DNA from: an uncultured Bacteroides sp.
Lineage (GTDB): Bacteria > Bacteroidota > Bacteroidia > Bacteroidales > Bacteroidaceae
NCBI GenBank assembly: GCA_905198575.1
Contig: CAJKDC010000070.1
Span: 1 to 15,589, forward strand
Direction of reading: 5' to 3'
DNA length: 15,589 nt
The translations under genes and the position numbers were made by a program. Below, one piece after another: positions 8,210-15,589 of this stretch; position 1 is the first letter of the stretch; every line of letters starts with the position of its first letter. The notes beneath the pieces were generated by a model. The model did no database searches, was not told where the DNA came from, and saw only the letters and a list, made by a program, of their open reading frames with translations.

Positions 8210-9556
8210 TTATTTGGTTGTAAGCATCCGGTCGATTGTATCGGCTGCCTGTCTGCCTGCGGCAATGCATTTCACTACCAGTGACGGTCCTGTGGCTGCA
8301 TCGCCGGCTACGACGGCATTGTCCGGAAGAGAAGGAAGCTGAGGCTTCAGGAATCCCATGGCAAGCAGTACCATATCGGCTTCGATGATTTCTTTTTTCC
8401 CTGTCGGCTGCATGCGGGGACGGCTGCCCGGTTCTCCCGGAATCCATGTTACTTCTTCTACCTCTACACCGCATACACATCCCGCTTCGTTACCGATAAA
8501 GCGATTCGAGGTCAGGCACCAGCGGCGTGTACATCCTTCTTCATGGCTGGAGCTTGTCTTCAGCACGATGGGCCATTGCGGCCACGGTGTTTGCGGGTTA
8601 TGGCCAACCGGTGGTTTCGGCATGATTTCAATCTGGCATACACTGGTTGCCCCTTGTCGTCTGGCTGTACCGATACAGTCGCTGCCCGTATCACCGCCTC
8701 CGATGACCAGTACTTTTTTCCCTTTTGCCGTGATAAGCGCATCCTCGGCAAATGTTTGTCCCGCCAGAATCCGGTTCTGTTGCGCCAGCATCTCCATGGC
8801 AAAATAGATACCTTTCAGTTCCCGGCCCGGGATGTCCAAATTGCGTGCTTCCGGTGTACCGGTGCAGATGGCATATGCATCGAATCCGGCTGGCAGTTGT
8901 TCCAGATTAATTTCGGCATTTGTCTTGAAACAGATACCCTCTTTCTCCATAATGTTCAGGCGGCGGTCGATGACCGGTTTGTGCAACTTGAAATTGGGGA
9001 TTCCGAAGCGCAGCAGGCCGCCGGCATATTCACTCTTTTCGAATACGGTGACTGCATATCCCCGCCGGTTCAGCTGGTTGGCAGCTGCCAGTCCTGCAGG
9101 GCCCGAACCGATGACGGCAACCTGCTTGCCGTTCCGCTTGTATTGTCGGGGTACGATATATCCTTCTCTGAAGGCGGCCTCTATGATAGCCGCTTCGTCT
9201 TCGCGTATTGTAACCGGCGAGTCGATAGCCAGTTTCAGCACACACGATTTTTCGCATAGCGCCGGACATACCCGTCCGGTAAACTCCGGAAAATCGTTGG
9301 TCTTTGCCAGAATCTCGTAAGCTTCCTGCCATTTGCCTTTACTCAGGGCATCCTGAAATTCCGGTGGGCGGTTGCCCAACGGACAGGCCCAATGGCAGAA
9401 CGGAACGCCGCAGTCCATGCAGCGTGAAGCCTGTAGTTTGCGTTCGCTTGAATTAAGTGTCTGTTCCACTTCTCCGAAGTCGGCTATGCGTTCGTGTACA
9501 GGTCGGTAACCGGCTTCCTGTCGGGGTATATTTAGAAATGCTTTAGGGTTTCCCAT
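8210..9556 (-). CDS. gltD: Glutamate synthase (NADPH) small subunit GltD
   Basis: GltD is the beta subunit of bacterial glutamate synthase. It oxidises NAD(P)H and passes electrons through FAD and iron-sulfur centres to the large subunit. The 448 residues begin with the iron-sulfur domain: C46-x2-C49-x4-C54-x3-C58, then CPALCEKSC with Cys97, 101 and 105. An FAD-binding Rossmann loop follows (AVIGSGPAGLAAAN, 147-160), then a second dinucleotide fold for NAD(P)H (VLVIGGGDTGSDC, 282-294). The C-terminal GDAATGPSLVV-AI motif closes the FAD site. It starts 66 bases after the gltB stop and precedes asnB by 36 bases. Related proteins with this fold serve other oxidoreductases, but adjacency to gltB settles the role. 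NADPH rather than NADH use is assumed from the family. Confidence 0.96.
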   Translation of the reverse strand: MGNPKAFLNIPRQEAGYRPVHERIADFGEVEQTLNSSERKLQASRCMDCGVPFCHWACPLGNRPPEFQDALSKGKWQEAYEILAKTNDFPEFTGRVCPALCEKSCVLKLAIDSPVTIREDEAAIIEAAFREGYIVPRQYKRNGKQVAVIGSGPAGLAAANQLNRRGYAVTVFEKSEYAGGLLRFGIPNFKLHKPVIDRRLNIMEKEGICFKTNAEINLEQLPAGFDAYAICTGTPEARNLDIPGRELKGIYFAMEMLAQQNRILAGQTFAEDALITAKGKKVLVIGGGDTGSDCIGTARRQGATSVCQIEIMPKPPVGHNPQTPWPQWPIVLKTSSSHEEGCTRRWCLTSNRFIGNEAGCVCGVEVEEVTWIPGEPGSRPRMQPTGKKEIIEADMVLLAMGFLKPQLPSLPDNAVVAGDAATGPSLVVKCIAAGRQAADTIDRMLTTK

Positions 9557-9622
9557 AACGTGTCTATTTATATTTATGTAAACAAATACAGATGCAATCG
9601 GATCCGAATCACGCGAGCCTGA

Positions 9623-12600
9623 TTAGTAATCGCGCTGTACCTCGGCTATTTTCTGTTGCAGTTTGCGCATCTGTTCCTCTGCCAAAACTCGTTTATACTC
9701 GATCGGTGTTATCTGTATAAATTCGTCGATGTGTTGTGTCCATTCGTTCAGCAACTTTTGAGCCAGTTTCGAACCGGTATATTTCCAGTGCCGTTCAATC
9801 AGCTCTTTCAGTTCTTTGCGTGAAGCCGAATCTTCCAGCAGGTTCAGTTCCACCATTTCCATGTTGCAGAAATAATCGAACGTATGTTCCGGATCCCAGA
9901 CATAAGCGATACCGCCACTCATACCGGCAGCAAAGTTTCGTCCCGTGCTTCCCAGTACCACAACCCGTCCGCCGGTCATGTATTCACAGCAGTGGTCGCC
10001 CACACCTTCTACTACAGCAATGGCACCCGAGTTTCTTACGGCAAAACGCTCACCCACACATCCGTTGATGTAGACTTCGCCCGAAGTGGCACCATACAGT
10101 AACGTATTTCCGGCAATCGTATTTTGCGATGCATCGAAGTTGGAACCCATCGGCGGGAGCAATGAGATACGTCCGCCGCTCAGTCCTTTACCCACATAGT
10201 CGTTTGCTTCACCTTCCAGGCGGAAACTGATGCCTTTGGTCAGGAATGCACCAAAGCTCTGGCCGGCCGAACCTTTGAATTTGATGCGGATGGTATCATC
10301 GGGCAATCCTGGCTGTCCGTACCGTCGGGCCACCTCTCCGGCAAGCATTGCTCCGGCCGAGCGGTCTGTATTGGCTATCGTATATTCCAGTTCAACAGGC
10401 TTGCCGCTTTCCAGCGCCTCTTTGGCTGCAGCTATCATGGCTCTGTCCTTTATGCCCAGCAAGTCCAGCGGCTTGTCGGTGGTATGATGAATTGCTGCGT
10501 CGCTTGCTACCTTGTGCAAGATTCTTCCGAAGTCCAGCTTTCCGGCATTGCCTGTCCGGTTCGTATTTGCAATCTCAATCAAATCAGTTCGACCTACGAT
10601 ATCTTCCAGGCGGGTAAAGCCCATTTCGGCCAAATATTCGCGTACTTCTTGAGCCAGGAAGGTAAAATAATTTACCAGATATTTGTAATGTCCCCTGAAG
10701 TGCTCCCGCAACTTTTCGTCTTGTGTAGCGACTCCTACCGGACAAAGGTTGGTATGGCACTTGCGCATCATTACACAGCCCAGCACGATAAGGGCAGCCG
10801 TTCCGAATGCATATTCATCGGCACCCAGCAATGCCATGCAGACAATATCCTTACCGGTCTTCAGCTGACCGTCTGTTTGCAGGCGTACCTGTCCGCGCAG
10901 ACCGTTCAGCACCAGTGTCTGTTGGGTTTCACTCAATCCTATTTCAGGCGGGATACCGGCATAACGCATGGAAGAAGCAGGTGAGGCTCCCGTACCGCCT
11001 TCGGCTCCCGAGATGACAATCAGGTCGGCTTTTGCCTTGGCTACACCGGCGGCAATGGTTCCTACACCACTTTCGGCTACCAGTTTCACGCTCACGGCAG
11101 CATGCGGATTTACATTCTTCAGGTCGTAAATCAGCTGCGCCAAATCCTCGATGCTGTAAATGTCGTGATGAGGTGGGGGAGAAATCAGTGAGATTCCCGG
11201 GATGGAGTGGCGGGTACGGGCGATAATTTCGTCTACCTTGAAACCCGGCAACTGACCACCTTCGCCCGGCTTGGCTCCCTGGGCCACCTTAATCTGTATT
11301 TCTTCTGCATTTACCAGATACTCCGTGGTAACTCCGAATCGTCCCGAAGCAATCTGTTTGGTCTTGCTGCACAAGCTGATGGTTTCGCCGGAGGCCTTGT
11401 CCTGATAAACTGCTTTGAAGCGTGCACTGTCCTCACCACCTTCACCGGTATTGCTTCGTGCTCCCAGCGCGTTCATGGTCAGTGCCATTGCTTCGTGTGC
11501 TTCTTTGCTGATGGCACCGAATGACATGGCACCCGTTACAAAATGTCTGACAATATTTTCCACCGGTTCTACCTGCGAAATGTCAATCGGGTTACGGCGG
11601 AATCTGAAAAAGTCGCGTATGAATACGGGCGACTCTTTCTCATCCGACTTATGTGTGAACTCCTTAAATTTCTTGTAACTTCCGGTACGCGTAGCCAGTT
11701 GCAGCAGACTGATCGTATCGGGATTCCATGCATGCTGTTCTCCATCCTTGCGGTAAGAGAAGAGACCGATGTGGTCGAGCTGGGCATCAGCATCTGCTTC
11801 CGGCAATTCGGTTCCGCTCCGGTGCAGTTTCAGGTAATCGTCTGCTATGTCGCGCAGTCCTGCACCGCCCAGTGTTGAGATTTCGCAGCCGAAGTACCGT
11901 TTCAACATTTCGGTATTCAGTCCTACCGCTTCGAACAGCTTGGCACCGCGATACGAGCGGATGGTACTGATACCCATTTTACTCATCACCTTGTACAAGC
12001 CTTTGCACAAAGCCTTGTTGTAATTCTTTTCGGCAGTAGGATAGTCCAGTTGAACATCACCTTTCTTGACCAGCTGGTCGATAGCGGCAAAAGCCATGTA
12101 CGGACAGATGGCACTCGCTCCATATCCCAAGAGCAATGCGGCATGCATCACCTCGCGTGCCTCCCCACTTTCTACAATCAGGGCTGTCTGTACACGTTTC
12201 TGTACCGAAATCAGATGGTGGTGAACTGCGCTTACTGCCAGCAGCGAGGGCACCGGAGCATGTCCGGTATCAGTAGCCCTGTCGGAAAGGACAATGTAGT
12301 TGGCACCCGTGTCTACTGCCTCTTCTGCCTGTTTGCACAGGCGGTCGATTGCAGTCTGCAATGCATCTGCTCCTTCGTGCACGTCGAAAGTCATGTCCAG
12401 TTTCACGGTACTGAATCCCTTATAGCGGATGTTGCACAGAATATCCAGCTGGGTGTTGGTCAGTATGGGATGCGGCAGACGCACCATTTTGCAGTGTCCG
12501 GCACTGGGGCTCAATATGTTGTTTCCTACCGCACCGATGTATTCCGTGAGCGACATTACAAGCTCTTCGCGGATAGGGTCGATAGCCGGGTTGGTTACCT

Positions 12601-14164
12601 GTGCAAACTGCTGCCGGAAATAGTTGAACAACAGCTGAGGCTTTTCCGACAGTACCGCCAGCGGCGTATCGTTTCCCATAGAGGCGGTAGGCTCGGCTCC
12701 CGTTGTACACATCGGGGTAAGTGTCTTTTCAATATCTTCACGCGTATATCCGAAGATGCGGAATTTTCTTCCCGGCTCGGCTACAGAGTTGCTCACCTTT
12801 CTTCCGCTGCGCAGGGTGTCCAGCTCTATCCGGTTGGCAGCCAGCCATTCGCTGTAAGGCAGGGCCGAAGCCAGGCCTTCCTTAATCTCCTTGTCGTAAA
12901 AAATCTTTCCTTCTTCCGTATCAATCAGCAGGATTTTTCCCGGCTGTAGTCGGCCTTTCGCCTTAATCTCGTCCGGATTGAAACCGATGGTACCCGTTTC
13001 GCTGGCTACTACCATCGTACCGTTTTCGGTAATCAGCCACCGTGCCGGACGCAGTCCGTTGCGGTCCAGCATGCCTCCCGCATAACGTCCGTCGCTGAAC
13101 AGCAGCGCTGCTGGTCCGTCCCAAGGTTCCATCAGGATAGAGTGATATTCGTAGAAAGCCTTCAGTGCCGGACTGATGGGATTCTTTTCGTTGGTCGATT
13201 CGGGCACCATCATGGCCAGAGCATGAGGCAGGCTCAGTCCCGACATTACAAAGAACTCCAGTACGTTATCCATTGACGCACTGTCGCTCATATCGGGCTG
13301 TATCAAAGGTCTGATCTGGGCAATATCTCCTAGGGCTTCTGACGACAGCACTCCCTCGCGGGCCTCCATCCAGGCACGGTTGCCCCGGATGGTATTGATT
13401 TCCCCGTTATGAGCCAGCATGCGGAAAGGCTGTGCCAGGCTCCAGGTAGGGAATGTATTGGTGCTGAAGCGTGAATGCACCAGTGCCAGCGCACTGGTAA
13501 AATAAGGTTGTGTCAAGTCGGTATAATACTCACGCAACTGTGTCGACGTAAGCATACCTTTATATACTATATTCTTGCTTGAAAGCGATACAATGTAGAA
13601 ATCCTTATGCTGTATTCTTTTCTCAATTTTCTTTCGGATGATATACAACTTTCTTTCCAGGGCACTTTCATCGGCTCCGGCTGTAACGAAAATCTGTTTG
13701 ATGTCCGGCTCGGTAGCTCTGGCATCCTTACCCAGTACATCCGAATTGACAGGTACCGTGCGGAGATGCATCAGCGTCATGCCTTCCCGTTCTATCTCCT
13801 CTATCAGGATGCGCATAATGTCCTGCTGCGCTTCCTTGTCTTTCGGCATGAAGATCAGTCCGGTACCATATTTCCCCTTTTCCGGAACAGGGATACCCTG
13901 CAGCAAAATAAACTCGTGCGGTATCTGTACCATGATACCGGCACCGTCGCCCGTTTTGCTGTCGGCACCTTCTGCTCCGCGGTGCTTCATGTTTTCCAGC
14001 ACCCGTAAGGCTGCATCAATAAGTTCGTGTGATTTTGTGCCGTGCAGGTTTACTATCATTCCTACACCGCAGGCATCGTGTTCGTTTGCAGGGCTGTAGA
14101 GTCCCTGCTGCAAACTACTTGTTGTGTTTTTGCTTTTTGATAAAAAGAAACCTGTTGTATTCAT
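9623..14164 (-). CDS. gltB: Glutamate synthase large subunit GltB
   Basis: GltB takes the amide nitrogen of glutamine, channels ammonia, and reductively aminates 2-oxoglutarate to give glutamate. At 1513 residues it has the usual alpha-subunit length. A short propeptide (1-31) precedes NEHDACGVGM, where Cys32 is the predicted glutaminase nucleophile after processing. The glutaminase domain runs to about 430 and includes SRFSTNTFP and HNGEINT. A central domain follows, then the FMN/2-oxoglutarate domain from about 850, with AMSFGAIS near 878 and GEGGED shortly after. The 3Fe-4S cysteines are Cys1130, Cys1136 and Cys1141 in CVMMRKCHTNLCPVG. The C-terminal GXGXG beta-helix domain includes GKGLSGGRISLLPP near 1325. 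It is the first gene of the operon, about 43 nt behind the predicted transcription start. No frameshift or lost motif was seen. Confidence 0.97.
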   Translation of the reverse strand: MNTTGFFLSKSKNTTSSLQQGLYSPANEHDACGVGMIVNLHGTKSHELIDAALRVLENMKHRGAEGADSKTGDGAGIMVQIPHEFILLQGIPVPEKGKYGTGLIFMPKDKEAQQDIMRILIEEIEREGMTLMHLRTVPVNSDVLGKDARATEPDIKQIFVTAGADESALERKLYIIRKKIEKRIQHKDFYIVSLSSKNIVYKGMLTSTQLREYYTDLTQPYFTSALALVHSRFSTNTFPTWSLAQPFRMLAHNGEINTIRGNRAWMEAREGVLSSEALGDIAQIRPLIQPDMSDSASMDNVLEFFVMSGLSLPHALAMMVPESTNEKNPISPALKAFYEYHSILMEPWDGPAALLFSDGRYAGGMLDRNGLRPARWLITENGTMVVASETGTIGFNPDEIKAKGRLQPGKILLIDTEEGKIFYDKEIKEGLASALPYSEWLAANRIELDTLRSGRKVSNSVAEPGRKFRIFGYTREDIEKTLTPMCTTGAEPTASMGNDTPLAVLSEKPQLLFNYFRQQFAQVTNPAIDPIREELVMSLTEYIGAVGNNILSPSAGHCKMVRLPHPILTNTQLDILCNIRYKGFSTVKLDMTFDVHEGADALQTAIDRLCKQAEEAVDTGANYIVLSDRATDTGHAPVPSLLAVSAVHHHLISVQKRVQTALIVESGEAREVMHAALLLGYGASAICPYMAFAAIDQLVKKGDVQLDYPTAEKNYNKALCKGLYKVMSKMGISTIRSYRGAKLFEAVGLNTEMLKRYFGCEISTLGGAGLRDIADDYLKLHRSGTELPEADADAQLDHIGLFSYRKDGEQHAWNPDTISLLQLATRTGSYKKFKEFTHKSDEKESPVFIRDFFRFRRNPIDISQVEPVENIVRHFVTGAMSFGAISKEAHEAMALTMNALGARSNTGEGGEDSARFKAVYQDKASGETISLCSKTKQIASGRFGVTTEYLVNAEEIQIKVAQGAKPGEGGQLPGFKVDEIIARTRHSIPGISLISPPPHHDIYSIEDLAQLIYDLKNVNPHAAVSVKLVAESGVGTIAAGVAKAKADLIVISGAEGGTGASPASSMRYAGIPPEIGLSETQQTLVLNGLRGQVRLQTDGQLKTGKDIVCMALLGADEYAFGTAALIVLGCVMMRKCHTNLCPVGVATQDEKLREHFRGHYKYLVNYFTFLAQEVREYLAEMGFTRLEDIVGRTDLIEIANTNRTGNAGKLDFGRILHKVASDAAIHHTTDKPLDLLGIKDRAMIAAAKEALESGKPVELEYTIANTDRSAGAMLAGEVARRYGQPGLPDDTIRIKFKGSAGQSFGAFLTKGISFRLEGEANDYVGKGLSGGRISLLPPMGSNFDASQNTIAGNTLLYGATSGEVYINGCVGERFAVRNSGAIAVVEGVGDHCCEYMTGGRVVVLGSTGRNFAAGMSGGIAYVWDPEHTFDYFCNMEMVELNLLEDSASRKELKELIERHWKYTGSKLAQKLLNEWTQHIDEFIQITPIEYKRVLAEEQMRKLQQKIAEVQRDY

Positions 14165-14213
14165 TTGCTTTCAATATAATATTAATTATTTGTTTATTGT
14201 TTCTATTTGAATG

Positions 14214-14244
14214 CAAAATTAAAAACGAGCTTCCAAATATCAAA
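14214..14244 (-). promoter_or_regulatory. Predicted promoter of the gltB operon
   Basis: On the minus strand TTTG (14244-14241) is followed after 19 bases by TAATTTTG (14221-14214): both boxes of the Bacteroidota housekeeping promoter are exact and the spacing is ideal. Transcription would start near 14207, giving a leader of about 43 nt. The upstream context CTTTTG and the downstream CA resemble the glnN promoter. Confidence 0.75.
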
Positions 14245-14582
14245 AGAAAATGGCTTTTTGGATTATAAAAAATATTCGGGATTTTTAATTTGTTACATTT
14301 TGTGTTTGTATTTTGATAAAGTGTAATAAATTGTAGTTATATTATGTTGTTATAGTTTTAAATTGTTATTTTAATAAAGATTTATAAATATTTTTGTTGT
14401 GCAGTTTTGTGGTTTTTGATATGAGGTCCTGTCTTGAAATTATTTTAACGATGACCTGTCGCTTTTTCATTCCAATGATGAACTTATGTCGTTGCAGTGC
14501 GGCAGATTGGTCTTAAAAGAGAGCAACGTGCATCATTTTTATGATAAACCGGGTCTGTACGGACAAAAAAAGCAGTGAAGCC

Positions 14583-14613
14583 TATGTGGTTTGAGACAAA
14601 TTGTTTATCTTTA
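14583..14613 (+). promoter_or_regulatory. Possible promoter of the small tail-anchored protein gene
   Basis: TATG at 14583-14586 (-33-like, the same variant as at ppk1) is followed after 19 bases by TATCTTTA at 14606-14613, which differs from TAnnTTTG only at the last base. It would give a leader of about 25 nt before ATG 14646. Confidence 0.35.
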
Positions 14614-14645
14614 GAGAGATTGTTCAACCAATAAATAATACTGCG

Positions 14646-14933
14646 ATGGGAACACTGGGATGCATCAACGATATGATGAGGCGCGATAAGGAGAATCGGG
14701 AACTGCGGAAGCAGAACCGGGCGCGCATGCAGGATACGCATCAGCGGCTGTTGGAGATAGGTAAGGGGAGAGCGCTTCCCGACATCAGTCCGGAGTCGGT
14801 CGAAGAAATCCGCAAAAAGACCAACGAGAAAGAAAGTCTGGATCGGGAACGTCTGTTCAGAGCCAAACTGGTTTTTCTCTTGGCTTTTCTTGCGGTTGGG
14901 ATTCTGGTATGGCTGGTAATATGGTTCCTGTGA
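14646..14933 (+). CDS. Small tail-anchored membrane protein of unknown function
   Basis: I do not recognise this 95-residue protein. Residues 1-72 are highly charged, rich in Arg, Lys and Glu (DKENRELRKQNRARMQ at 14-29), and look helical, possibly a short coiled coil. A Pro-containing break, ALPDISPESVEEI, comes at about 43-55. Residues 74-95 are a single strong transmembrane helix (VFLLAFLAVGILVWLVIWFL) ending right at the stop codon, so the protein is probably tail-anchored with its charged part in the cytoplasm. There is no signal peptide. The ATG at 14646 is preferred to an upstream in-frame TTG at 14601, which would lie within the promoter candidate. The gene stands alone between the divergent gltB operon and the outer-membrane protein gene. 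Strong coding character (charged periodicity plus a clean TM) supports a real gene; the function is unknown. Confidence 0.7.
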   Translation: MGTLGCINDMMRRDKENRELRKQNRARMQDTHQRLLEIGKGRALPDISPESVEEIRKKTNEKESLDRERLFRAKLVFLLAFLAVGILVWLVIWFL

Positions 14934-15098
14934 ATCTTTCTTCAGAGTAGTCGCTGCTTGGAGGTTTGTTTTTTGTCCGTAGAAGCATTGAAAAATGCAG
15001 TTGTAGATATATGCTGTTTAAATGTGCTTTGTAAGGTATTGATTTTCAGATGTGACTGTCTAAAGGCTATAGGCATGCTTGTAGAGATGGATTTTAAA

Positions 15099-15126
15099 TT
15101 TGTTCGGAGAATTCGTTCTAACTTTG
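15099..15126 (+). promoter_or_regulatory. Possible promoter of the outer-membrane protein gene
   Basis: TAACTTTG at 15119-15126 is an exact -7 box, followed by CA. TTTG occurs at 15099-15102, but the 16-base spacer is shorter than the usual 19-21. The leader would be about 85 nt and can form a weak hairpin (TCGTCT 15155-15160 with AGACGA 15186-15191). The stretch from 14934 to 15217 holds nothing else that I can support. Confidence 0.4.
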
Positions 15127-15217
15127 CAATGTCGCAACTTTTGACAGATTTACTTCGTCTAATACGTAAACCGGCACAAATTAAAAGACGATATTTTAAA
15201 ACAGTATATATAAACGT

Positions 15218-15502
15218 ATGAAAACACTTCGCAGTACATTACTTTTGCTATGCAGTCTGCTGTTTACCTGCGGACTTTCGGCACAGACCGTCAGCGGGAA
15301 GCTGGTGGATGAGAACCAACAAGCTTTGCCCTATGCCAACGTGGTTTTGTTATCCCTTCCGGATTCGGCATTTGTTGCGGGAACTGTCAGCGGTGACGAC
15401 GGGACATTTGCCTTGGAAACAACCTCGGGCAATCAGCTTGTAAAAATATCCTCTATCGGCTATAAGACGGTATATAGACCGGTGCCACCTACCCATATGT
15501 AA
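15218..15502 (+). pseudogene. Truncated outer-membrane beta-barrel/TonB-receptor-like protein
   Basis: The reading frame starts with a clear signal peptide (MKTLRS, then LLLLCSLLF, cleavage expected after LSA at residue 22). It continues with a carboxypeptidase-regulatory-like beta-sandwich: VSGKLVDENQQALPYANVVL, DGTFAL and VKISSIGYKTV. In Bacteroidota this arrangement is the usual N-terminus of TonB-dependent receptors and related outer-membrane beta-barrel proteins of roughly 700-1000 residues. Here it ends after 94 codons at TAA 15500-15502. From about 15480 the DNA switches to IS66 transposase sequence in another frame, so the last four or so residues are not native. The plug and barrel are missing, and the secreted remnant is probably non-functional. 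The cause may be an insertion or rearrangement in the genome, or a misjoin in the assembly. The substrate cannot be inferred from the remnant. Confidence 0.7.
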
Positions 15503-15589
15503 CTATCTGAAGAACTTCTGGAATCAGATCTTCGCCTACAGAAATGACGGAGAATACTCCATAGACAATATGGCGGCAGAAAGGGCGAT
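15480..15589 (+). mobile_element. IS66-family transposase gene, internal/3' fragment (cut by window end)
   Basis: In the frame with codons starting at 15501, 15504 and so on, the DNA encodes NYLKNFWNQIFAYRNDG followed by GEYSIDNMAAERA, open to the window end. This is the C-terminal part of the DDE domain of IS66-type transposases (TnpC), where the conserved ID-N-AER block holds the last acidic catalytic residue, here the Glu codon at 15579-15581. Only about 30-36 codons are visible and no IS66 terminal inverted repeat precedes them. The left edge therefore lies inside tnpC rather than at an element end. The exact breakpoint within 15480-15503 cannot be fixed. The family call rests on motif recognition. 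Confidence 0.72.

Larger units (their letters stand above)
4278..14207 (-). other. Predicted five-gene transcription unit gltB-gltD-asnB-dapF-dapL
   Basis: All five genes run on the minus strand with gaps of 66 (gltB-gltD), 36 (gltD-asnB), 89 (asnB-dapF) and 12 bases (dapF-dapL). I found no convincing terminator or TAnnTTTG promoter box in any gap. The longest gap (6390-6478) has only a weak A/T stem, AACAAA/TTTGTT, with no T-run behind it. A near-ideal promoter precedes gltB and a strong terminator follows dapL. Co-transcription is inferred, not shown. A second weak promoter before dapF cannot be excluded. Confidence 0.65.
14165..14645. other. A/T-rich divergent intergenic region upstream of gltB
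   Basis: These 481 bases carry no credible gene. The gltB promoter occupies 14214-14244. A long stretch from about 14260 to 14420 is almost entirely A and T and could act as an upstream element or simply as spacer DNA. From about 14420 the base composition becomes mixed and leads into the promoter candidate for the small membrane protein. A weak inverted repeat AGGTC/GACCT lies at 14424-14428 and 14453-14457. No RNA gene was recognised. Confidence 0.6.

Noticed and set aside
9598..9634. 10-base palindrome TCGGATCCGA and a small CGCGA/TCGCG stem at the gltB-gltD junction
   Set aside because: They are short and have no T-run; they are not enough for a terminator or a supported operator.
12050..12949. 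299-codon plus-strand frame opposite gltB
   Set aside because: It is antisense to the intact gltB central region with no independent promoter or domain; treated as a shadow.
14424..14457. AGGTC/GACCT inverted repeat between gltB and the small membrane protein gene
   Set aside because: A five-base arm with a 24-base loop is expected by chance in a region of this size.
15155..15191. 6-bp inverted repeat in the leader of the outer-membrane protein gene
   Set aside because: The stem is too short and the loop too long to claim a regulatory hairpin; mentioned only in the promoter entry.
14958..15221. 87-codon plus-strand frame ahead of the outer-membrane protein gene
   Set aside because: It overlaps the predicted promoter and leader of the next gene and overlaps its start codon; the composition looks like non-coding A/T-rich DNA.
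1..15589. tRNA, rRNA, CRISPR array or phage/defence genes
   Set aside because: I looked for these on both strands and saw no tRNA-like cloverleaf, regular spaced repeats or defence-type proteins.

Overview
The window looks like the chromosome of a gut Bacteroides or close relative (Bacteroides/Phocaeicola group). Three things point there. It encodes a type III (GlnN) glutamine synthetase of 729 residues. Meso-diaminopimelate is made by the DapL aminotransferase route. Several intergenic regions carry the Bacteroidota promoter pattern TTTG-N19-TAnnTTTG together with A/T-rich leaders that lack a strong Shine-Dalgarno. No species is assigned.

Layout, left to right. Positions 1-779 (minus) hold the N-terminal third of polyphosphate kinase PPK1, cut by the window edge. 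Divergent from it is a six-helix DUF308/HdeD-like membrane protein (953-1531, plus). A nested inverted repeat (1611-1693) separates this gene from the convergent glnN (1694-3883, minus). About 460 bp of A/T-rich DNA upstream of glnN contains a glnN promoter candidate and a clear 13-bp-stem terminator for the next unit. That unit is one long minus-strand operon read right to left: gltB (14164-9623), gltD (9556-8210), asnB (8173-6479), dapF (6389-5586) and dapL (5573-4344). It starts at a near-ideal Bacteroides promoter just upstream of gltB and ends at the terminator at 4278-4322. To the right, on the plus strand, are a 95-residue tail-anchored protein of unknown function (14646-14933) and the start of an outer-membrane protein gene (15218 onward). 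The latter is interrupted after about 90 codons and runs directly into the 3' part of an IS66-type transposase gene, which is cut by the window end.

The core is a nitrogen-assimilation block. GlnN makes glutamine from ammonia and glutamate. GltBD regenerates glutamate from glutamine and 2-oxoglutarate. AsnB uses glutamine to make asparagine. DapL uses glutamate as amino donor to make LL-diaminopimelate, and DapF converts that to meso-diaminopimelate for peptidoglycan and lysine. The gltB and glnN promoters look alike beyond the general consensus, which suggests coordinated control.

Most of the window is ordinary, well-understood metabolism. I did not find a convincing new multi-gene system. 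The points most worth checking are the outer-membrane gene/IS66 junction, the gltBD-asnB-dapFL gene order, the shared glnN/gltB promoter architecture, the palindromic repeat between the DUF308 gene and glnN, and the small tail-anchored protein.
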